From: UBA7672 sp965279085
GTDB lineage: Bacteria; Pseudomonadota; Alphaproteobacteria; Caulobacterales; Hyphomonadaceae
DNA length: 64,000 bases
Assembly (NCBI GenBank): GCA_965279085.1
Contig: OZ257149.1
Location: 186,001 to 250,000, forward strand
Reading direction: 5' to 3'
Shown in pieces: positions 58,526 through 64,000 of the stretch. The notes beneath the pieces were generated by a model. That model was not told where the DNA came from and did not search any database. It worked only from the letters and a program-made list of their open reading frames with translations. The translations under genes were made by a program, and so were the position numbers. Every line of letters starts with the position of its first letter. Position 1 is the stretch's first letter.

Positions 58526-59002
58526 TCAGGTTGCGCAGTCCTTGCACAGGCCGCGGATCTCGATCACGGCGCTGCGCATTTTGAATTTCACGCTTTCGAC
58601 TTCCTGGCCGAGTTTCTTCACGCTATCGCCCGCGTGTAGTTCGCCTGCCATGCCGCACTTGTCGCAGATCAGGAACACGGCCGCGTGCCCGTGCTTCCAG
58701 TGTCCGCAGGCCACAAAGGCGTTGAGGCTCTCGATCCTGTGCGCGAGGCCCATCTCCAGCAGGAAATCCAGCGAGCGATAGACCGATGGCGGTTTGGCCG
58801 CCACGTCGTCTTCTCCCATCAGGCCCAGCAGGTCGTATGCTTTCGCCGGACCTTCGGATTCCAGCAGCAGTGTCAGCACCTTCTTCCGCAGCGGAGTCAG
58901 CCGCCCGCCACGGGCCTCGCATAGCGTCTCGGCCTCCTTGAGGCTGTCCGCCAGCGCATGAGGTGCGCAGGCTAGGTGAGCGTGGGCGTGAGCATGGGCC
59001 AT
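58526..59002 (-). CDS. zur: Fur-family transcriptional regulator, Zur-like
   Basis: ATG 59002 (MAHAHAHAHLACAPHAL) begins a His-rich tail; a GTG at 59035 would add 11 residues. About 158 residues: winged helix (ARGGRLTPLRKKVLTLLLESEGPAKAYDLLGLM, PSVYRSLDFLLEMGLAHRIES), then the zinc sites GHWKHGHAAVFLICDKCG and a C-terminal CKDC. The CxxC pairs and the His-rich N-terminus point to Zur, a zinc-responsive repressor, rather than an iron Fur. It leads a three-gene operon and has no zinc transporter genes beside it. Confidence 0.88.
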   Translation of the reverse strand: MAHAHAHAHLACAPHALADSLKEAETLCEARGGRLTPLRKKVLTLLLESEGPAKAYDLLGLMGEDDVAAKPPSVYRSLDFLLEMGLAHRIESLNAFVACGHWKHGHAAVFLICDKCGMAGELHAGDSVKKLGQEVESVKFKMRSAVIEIRGLCKDCAT

Positions 59003-59130
59003 GACTGCAGTGTCGGCTTGCGCCCCCTGATTCACAAGCCCGCAAACCGGTAGGAAATCATCGAAAAACCGCCGGTTAACCAGCCTCGTGGCCTAGTCCG
59101 GCATTGAGCTGGAATCGATAGGGGCAGGGC

Positions 59131-61200
59131 ATGTCGCAGGGAACCGTAGAGGCAGCCCCTAATCCGTCCCGCAACTGGGCCGCTGCTGTGCTGGGCGCTG
59201 TCCGCTTCGTGGCGACCGACCGTCTGGGCCTGCTCATCGTGATCTGGGGGCTGCTCGCTTTCGTGGCGCGGCCCATCATGCTTGCCGCGCATGCCGGCGC
59301 GGCCGGATGGCCCATGAGCGCCATTCGCGGTGGTATGACGCCGGTGAACCTCGCCCACGCTGCCTCGGTCATCCAGTGGGCATCTTTCGCGGGCCTGCTC
59401 GCCCTCGTTGTCATCAGCCACATCCGCTTCGCCGCCGCGAAGGGCGAGGGCGCCTTGGGATCGCTGACAGCGCGCTTCTGGCTTTCGGCCAGCTATGCCA
59501 CGCTCCTCGCCATCGGGTATCTCGTCTTCCTGTGGAGCCCGGTTTCGGTCTTCACGCTGATCACGCACGACAGTCTGATCTTTTTCGACTCGACCTACCG
59601 CATCTCCAACGGCCTCACGCCATCAATCGACTTCCCGACCGCTCTCGGCGCCGCGCAGCTCTACCTGCCGGCGTGGGCCGCCTGGCTCATCGGCGGCTAC
59701 GCCGGATCGGTTGAGCTGGCCTCCGTGTGGGTGGCTCTCGCACTCGGCCTCGCCTGTGCATGGATCGGATCGTCCCGCTTTTCCATCGGCGTCACCGGCA
59801 CGCTGATCGGCATCGTCTTTCTCGTCACCGTCCCTGCCGCTTTGCTGGAACAATGGGGTGGCGACAGCCAGACACTCGTCAACGGTGAAACGGAAGTGCT
59901 GGCCGACAATCTCAGCTACGCCATGTTTTACAACCGCTGGGGTTGGGCCGCGTTGATCCCGCTGTTCATGGTGCTCGCTCCGCGCCGCGAGAGCGATGAA
60001 GCGCCTGGCCTCGCGGAGGTCGCGGTTCTGGCGGCCGTGCTCGCCTTCATGTTCTGGCTCAAGGCCACCTATTTCGTCATCGGCGTTGCTGGGGCAGGAG
60101 TCTATGCCTGCCTGAATTCAAAGCCGATCCGCACGCTGGCTTGGGGCTCGGGCCTCACTGCCGGTATGGTTCTGCTGGTCGGCATCTTCACCGGTAACCT
60201 GGTCGCCTACATCAACGACCTCATCTTCGCGGGCCAGGTATCGGGAACGCGTACGGAATCCCTGCTGGGCCTTATCCGCATGAACCTGCAGGACATGCTG
60301 TTCGCGGTTGCGCCGCTTGCCGTGCTGGCGGCGCTGGGCCGCTTCACATGGCGCGACTTGCTGGCTGGCGGCTTCATCATGGCGGCATGCCTGTTTATCA
60401 TCAACCAGAACGGCCAGCTCAAGAACATGTCGGCGTTGATCGTCCTTGCCGCCTACGGCACGGTTCGCGTGCTGCAGGAAGAGGGCGGCCAGCGCATGGC
60501 GCGCGTCGCCGCCATCGGCGCGTTCAGCATGCTTGCTGGCGCTGTCGTGCTGGAACGCAGCTTCGTGCTGATCGATCAGGCCTACGCCACCCTGCGCGAG
60601 CAGGCCCGCCCGCCCGCTCCGTGGGCGCGCGAGGTTGCCCTGCGCAACGTCTACATTCCCGAGCGCGAGAGTTTGTTCAACCGCGCCGTCAACATGTCGG
60701 AAACGCCGGATGATCGGCTGCACAACGTCTGGCTCTCTGGCCAGCTCGGCCGTCGTCAGGAACTGCGGCAGGGCGAGTACATGGAAACGCTGATGGCCGG
60801 CGTCGACGATCTCAAGACCGTCGCGAAGCCGGGCGAGTCCATCACCACGCTCGACATGACGAACCCGTTTCCCTTCCTGATGAACGCGCGTGTGCCGAAG
60901 GGCGCGTGGCTCACGGTTCACAAGAACCGCACCATCAGCGAAGAGAAGCATCCCCATGCCGAGGTGCTGTTCGCGGACACCGACCATGTGATGATCGCGA
61001 AGATGTCGATGGTGCAGTCCACCGCCGACCTGATGCGCGACATCTATTCGCCCTGGCTCGACGAGCACTATGCAGACCGGGTGGAAACGACATATTGGAC
61101 GCGCTGGTCGCACCGGAAGCCGGGTCTCAGGCCCGCGACTCAGATGGCGTTGATTCCCCCGAAACCCCCGATTTCCGGGCCTTCATCCACCCTTCCTTGA
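59131..61200 (+). CDS. Large multi-pass membrane protein of unknown function
   Basis: ATG 59131 follows AGGGGCAGGGC. The 689-residue protein has about ten to twelve membrane helices over residues 25-470, beginning with LGLLIVIWGLLAFVARPIML, and a soluble C-terminal part of about 200 residues with no Cys. The loop between helices 4 and 5 has ITHDSLIFFDSTYRISNGLTPSIDFPT (read in pieces), which recalls the first periplasmic loop of GT-C glycosyltransferases, but I cannot support an enzyme call. It may handle polysaccharide or lipid-linked sugar. It is alone, with a terminator-like hairpin after it. Confidence 0.7.
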   Translation: MSQGTVEAAPNPSRNWAAAVLGAVRFVATDRLGLLIVIWGLLAFVARPIMLAAHAGAAGWPMSAIRGGMTPVNLAHAASVIQWASFAGLLALVVISHIRFAAAKGEGALGSLTARFWLSASYATLLAIGYLVFLWSPVSVFTLITHDSLIFFDSTYRISNGLTPSIDFPTALGAAQLYLPAWAAWLIGGYAGSVELASVWVALALGLACAWIGSSRFSIGVTGTLIGIVFLVTVPAALLEQWGGDSQTLVNGETEVLADNLSYAMFYNRWGWAALIPLFMVLAPRRESDEAPGLAEVAVLAAVLAFMFWLKATYFVIGVAGAGVYACLNSKPIRTLAWGSGLTAGMVLLVGIFTGNLVAYINDLIFAGQVSGTRTESLLGLIRMNLQDMLFAVAPLAVLAALGRFTWRDLLAGGFIMAACLFIINQNGQLKNMSALIVLAAYGTVRVLQEEGGQRMARVAAIGAFSMLAGAVVLERSFVLIDQAYATLREQARPPAPWAREVALRNVYIPERESLFNRAVNMSETPDDRLHNVWLSGQLGRRQELRQGEYMETLMAGVDDLKTVAKPGESITTLDMTNPFPFLMNARVPKGAWLTVHKNRTISEEKHPHAEVLFADTDHVMIAKMSMVQSTADLMRDIYSPWLDEHYADRVETTYWTRWSHRKPGLRPATQMALIPPKPPISGPSSTLP

Positions 61201-61202
61201 CC

Positions 61203-61229
61203 AAAAAGCCCGTTTTTAGGGGTTTTTTG
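61203..61229 (+). terminator. Terminator-like A/T-flanked hairpin after the membrane protein gene
   Basis: AAAAAGCCC (61203-61211) faces GGGGTTTTTT (61219-61228), with one G-G mismatch and a T-rich loop. The run of T after the stem suits an intrinsic terminator in either direction. It lies between the 689-aa gene and HU. Confidence 0.55.
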
Positions 61230-61335
61230 CTGTGAAAAGCGCGAATTTCCCTTGTAAATCGCGTTTTTTGGGGTTCAGGACGCTGGAAATACGTGTATTC
61301 AGAGGGCCGGACTAAACCAAGGGAGTCGAAAGACA

Positions 61336-61638
61336 ATGGCCACCGCGTCCAAAGCGAAACAGAACACCGTCAGCCTGAAGCATCTCGCGGCGGCTCTCGC
61401 CGAGAACCACGAAATGCCGAAGAAGAACGCCGAGGCGATCATGAACGACCTTGTCGCGATGCTGACGAAGCACCTCAAGAAAGGCGACCGCATCCGTATC
61501 GCCGGTCTCGGCGTGCTGGTTGTTCGCAAGCGCGCCGCCCGCATGGGCCGCAACCCGGCCACGGGTGAGCCGGTCGCGATCAAGGCCTCGAAGAAAGTGG
61601 CCTTCCGCGCCGCGAAAGAACTGAAAGAGTCGATCTAA
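61336..61638 (+). CDS. HU family DNA-binding protein
   Basis: A 100-residue HU/IHF-fold nucleoid protein: an N-terminal tail rich in Lys and Ala, helices LKHLAAALAENHEMPKKNAEAIMNDL, the beta arm (GDRIRIAGLGVLVVRKRAARMGRNPATGEPVAI, with the Pro that intercalates DNA in RNPATG), and a final KVAFRAAKELKESI. It bends and compacts DNA. The start ATG 61336 has AAGGGAG upstream. It is followed by a strong terminator. Confidence 0.94.
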   Translation: MATASKAKQNTVSLKHLAAALAENHEMPKKNAEAIMNDLVAMLTKHLKKGDRIRIAGLGVLVVRKRAARMGRNPATGEPVAIKASKKVAFRAAKELKESI

Positions 61639-61667
61639 CTCTTTCGTTCTGATTGATCCAAAATCCG

Positions 61668-61700
61668 AAACGCCCGGCTGGAAACAGCCGGGCGTTTTGT
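61668..61700. terminator. Strong intrinsic terminator after HU
   Basis: AAACGCCCGGCTG (61668-61680), loop GAAA, CAGCCGGGCGTTT (61685-61697), then TGTTT. A perfect 13-bp stem with a GNRA-type loop and T tract. It lies between convergent HU and the dioxygenase gene and is symmetric, so it can serve both. Confidence 0.93.
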
Positions 61701-61707
61701 TTGCGCC

Positions 61708-62565
61708 CTAGCGAACCTTGTCGCCGTTCACGGTGACGCGGCGCATGTGCCGGCGCTGGCCATGATAGTCGTTCAGCGCGAAGTGCCAGACGCAGCGGTT
61801 GTCCCACATAGCCAGCGAGCCGGGCTGCCATCTGAAGCGGCAAGTGAATGGCTCGCGCCGCCCCACCTCGAATAGATACTCCAGCAGCGGCCGCGACTCC
61901 TTCTTCGTCCAGCCCGCAAAGCGCAGCGTGAAAGCAGGGTTCACGTAGAGCCCCTTTCGTCCCGTCTCCGGATGCGTACGCACCACCGGATGCTCATACT
62001 CCGGCACTTCATCTCCGACGACTTCACTATCCATGGATGCGCGCTTCTTCGACGATGCGCCGCCAGCGCCGTACTCTTCGGCCGCAGAATGGATCGCGCG
62101 CAGTCCTTCCAGCGTCTGCTTCAGACCCGGCGATAACGCATCCCAGGCCGCATACTGGCTCGCGAACATCGTGTCGCCGCCAACTTCGGGCACCTCGATC
62201 GCGTGCAGGATCGAGCCAAGCGCCGGCACTTCGAGGAAGCTCATGTCCGAATGCCAGCCGCCGCCGAAGTTGATCTTCTCGCTCGGCTCCTTGATGATCT
62301 CGAGGATCTCCGGGTAGCCCGCCATGCTCTTCACGTAGGGATGGATGTTCAGCGTCCCCCACCGCTTGCCGAACGCGATGTGCTGCTCCGGAGTCAGCGT
62401 CTGGCCGCGGAAGAAGATGACATGGTGCTTGAGGAAGGCCTGATGGATGTCATCGAACTGCGCGTTGCTCAGTGGCTGGGACAGGTCCACGCCCTCGATC
62501 TCGGCGCCGAGATTGGGCGAGAGCGGTTTCACGATGATCGTCTTGAAAGTGGCGGTGTCGGCCAT
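61708..62565 (-). CDS. TauD/TfdA family Fe(II)/2-oxoglutarate dioxygenase
   Basis: A 285-residue enzyme that couples oxidation of a substrate to decarboxylation of 2-oxoglutarate. Iron ligands are visible in WHSDMSF (His and Asp) and WDNRCVWHFA (second His); RRHMRRVTV carries the 2-oxoglutarate-binding Arg. The first block KPLSPNLGAEIEGVDLSQPLS is the family start. Members act on taurine, alkyl sulfates or 2,4-D; the substrate here is unknown, and no sulfonate genes are near. Confidence 0.9.
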   Translation of the reverse strand: MADTATFKTIIVKPLSPNLGAEIEGVDLSQPLSNAQFDDIHQAFLKHHVIFFRGQTLTPEQHIAFGKRWGTLNIHPYVKSMAGYPEILEIIKEPSEKINFGGGWHSDMSFLEVPALGSILHAIEVPEVGGDTMFASQYAAWDALSPGLKQTLEGLRAIHSAAEEYGAGGASSKKRASMDSEVVGDEVPEYEHPVVRTHPETGRKGLYVNPAFTLRFAGWTKKESRPLLEYLFEVGRREPFTCRFRWQPGSLAMWDNRCVWHFALNDYHGQRRHMRRVTVNGDKVR

Positions 62566-62642
62566 GGGCGTTTCCTCGGAACTGGTCCGATAGAAAACCC
62601 TCGGCTTGACGGTGGCAAGGCGCCGTCACGTGAAGCCAGGCA

Positions 62643-63440
62643 TCAGCCCTGCTTCAGCGATTCCTTGAACTCGGCCGGCTGCATCGGCTTCGAGAGCAGG
62701 AAGCCTTGCGCCTCGTCGACCTTCAGCCAGGTCATGAAATCCCACATTTCCTGGGTCTCCACGCCCTCGGCCACGATCTTCAGGCCGTGGTCGCGCGCCA
62801 GACGCACGCAGCTGACCAGCGCCGCCTTGGCAAACGCCTCGTCGATCGCCAGTCGCGTGAAGGCCGGATCGATCTTGACCTCGGTGAAGGGGAAGTTCCG
62901 CAGCCGGTCGATGTTGGTGACGCCCGCGCCGAAATCGTCGACCGCGAGGCCAAAGCCGTTGGCGCGCAGAGCCGTCATGGTCTGGAACGCGTTGACGCCG
63001 AACTCCAGCGCCCGCGACTCCGTAACTTCAAGACAGAACTGGTCGCACTTCAGCCCGCCATCCTCGACGGCTTTCGCCACCTCGTCAGCGAACTCAGGCC
63101 GCTCGAGCGACATCGGGCTAACGTTGATAGAGCAGGGCAGGCCGCCGAAATCCACGGCATGCTTCGCGACGGCGCGCGCCATCGCATAGGTGAGTGCATC
63201 GATGCGCTGGTTGCGCTCGGCCAGCTCGACATAAGCGGCAGGCGAAGCAAAGCCCATCTGCGGCGTTGCGATCCGCGCCAGCGCTTCAGCGCCGACGATC
63301 TTGCGCGTCGTCATAGAGAACTTGGCGTGAAAGAACGGGTGCAGCCCGCCGCGTTCGATGGCGGCTTCCAGCAAGCTGGGATTGGCCGGCGGCTGGTGCC
63401 GGGCAGCGGTTTCCTGGCCCATGTCCGGGACGTTCATCAT
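62643..63440 (-). CDS. EAL-domain cyclic-di-GMP phosphodiesterase
   Basis: A stand-alone EAL protein of about 265 residues, with no sensor domain and a short N-terminal tail. Catalytic residues look intact: VGAEALARI (ExLxR), SINVSP (Asn), FCLEVTES (Glu), VDDFGAG (the DDFG loop), VKIDPAF (Lys), IVAEGVET (Glu) and QGFLLSKP (Gln). It should degrade cyclic-di-GMP and would oppose PleD. ATG 63440 is preferred over GTG 63446 because of GGTGAG upstream. Confidence 0.9.
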   Translation of the reverse strand: MMNVPDMGQETAARHQPPANPSLLEAAIERGGLHPFFHAKFSMTTRKIVGAEALARIATPQMGFASPAAYVELAERNQRIDALTYAMARAVAKHAVDFGGLPCSINVSPMSLERPEFADEVAKAVEDGGLKCDQFCLEVTESRALEFGVNAFQTMTALRANGFGLAVDDFGAGVTNIDRLRNFPFTEVKIDPAFTRLAIDEAFAKAALVSCVRLARDHGLKIVAEGVETQEMWDFMTWLKVDEAQGFLLSKPMQPAEFKESLKQG

Positions 63441-63562
63441 CTGCACGCACTCACCCGCCGACAGCCCGGCTTTGCCGGGTCCGTTAGGAGCCAGTACGAC
63501 AGAGAAACGTCGAAAAACCGCTAATCCGCGCTAATCAAACTGCACGACGTGCGCGGCGGGGC

Positions 63563-64000
63563 CTACTTCGCGTCGGACAGATTCTGGTTCGCAAAGTCCC
63601 AGTTCACCAGCTCGTTGACGAAGGTTTCGATGTATTTCGGGCGGGCATTCTGGGTGTCGAGGTAATAGGCGTGCTCCCAGACATCCATGGTTAGCAGCGG
63701 AGTAACCCCGTTTTCGGTGAGGGGCGTCTCGGCGTTCGGCGTCTTGGTGATCGCCAGCTTGCCGTCCTTCAGGACCAGCCAGGCCCAGCCCGAACCGAAC
63801 TGGGTTGCTCCTGCTTCGGCAAAGAGGCGCTTGAACTCGTCGTACGAGCCGAAATCCTTGTTGATCCGGTCGGCGACCAGACCCGTCGGCTTGCCGCCGC
63901 CGCCCGGCGTCATGGAATGCCAGTAGAAGGTGTGGTTCCAGACCTGACCCGAGTTGTTGAAGATCGGCATCTTCTTCTCGGCCCAGCTCTGCTTGACGAC
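63563..64000 (-). CDS. sodB: Superoxide dismutase [Fe], 5' truncated by window edge
   Basis: The C-terminal ~146 residues of an Fe/Mn SOD: the frame stays open past 63970 to the window edge (VVKQSWAEKKMPIFN), so the start is outside. WNHTFYWHSMTPGGGG, GSGWAWLVLKDGKL and TMDVWEHAYYLDTQNARPKYIETF contain the metal-ligand Asp and His and the SodB signature DVWEHAYY. It converts superoxide to peroxide and oxygen. FGSGWAW and the overall sequence resemble the iron form more than the manganese form. Confidence 0.94.
   Translation of the reverse strand, partial: VVKQSWAEKKMPIFNNSGQVWNHTFYWHSMTPGGGGKPTGLVADRINKDFGSYDEFKRLFAEAGATQFGSGWAWLVLKDGKLAITKTPNAETPLTENGVTPLLTMDVWEHAYYLDTQNARPKYIETFVNELVNWDFANQNLSDAK

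Noticed and set aside
61288..61299. AATAC-GT-GTATT palindrome before HU
   Set aside because: It is perfect but short, has no regulator nearby, and may be chance; I do not call it an operator.

Overview
The window is GC-rich, densely coding chromosomal DNA from an alphaproteobacterium, most likely Caulobacterales (Hyphomonadaceae or a close relative). The best evidence is the overlapping divK-pleD pair beside a dinB-type polymerase, an UrcA-family protein, a petP/petR-like MarR-OmpR-kinase operon, and the lgt-midA-pgeF gene order. I see no tRNA, rRNA, CRISPR array, prophage or insertion sequence. Both ends cut genes: rlmJ on the left and an iron superoxide dismutase on the right. No gene-free stretch exceeds about 300 bases.

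Region by region. 1-6 kb: partial rlmJ, a frameshifted TIR/coiled-coil/WD40 gene, then exporters and a glutathione transferase. 6-16 kb: a secreted beta-propeller amidohydrolase; the rplY-pth-ychF translation operon with hairpins in its leader and first intergenic gap; an OmpA-like protein with a coiled-coil partner; amt. 16-22 kb: UrcA, a membrane-bound winged-helix/TPR regulator, a BlaI repressor with a strong palindromic operator, and an M56/M23 metallopeptidase fusion. 22-29 kb: prs, pgeF, an M50-like protein lacking catalytic motifs, midA, lgt, a UbiK-like protein, a YbjN-like protein, proC. 29-34 kb: MarR-OmpR-kinase operon, ilvE, and a three-gene operon with two DUF5985 membrane proteins.

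34-46 kb is the most distinctive part. It holds a 2101-residue hybrid histidine kinase with about a dozen 92-residue HAMP-type repeats, GAF, kinase core and three receivers. Directly behind it is a REC-HWE kinase-REC protein. Converging on them is a pair made of a GT4 glycosyltransferase fused to a large C-terminal domain and a GH130 phosphorylase-family protein. I infer a signal-controlled glycan synthesis and turnover module; this is unproven.

46-64 kb: HIT and FemAB-like genes, a glycerophosphodiesterase, RidA, dinB with an N-terminal zinc ribbon, divK-pleD, an M23 lipoprotein, an alpha/beta hydrolase with Ala at the nucleophile position, a GT2 enzyme, a Zur-DUF5990-thioesterase operon, a large unknown membrane protein, HU with a clear terminator, a TauD-family dioxygenase, an EAL protein and sodB. 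Three long intergenic palindromes (9.4, 29.3 and 49.0 kb) resemble dispersed REP-like repeats.
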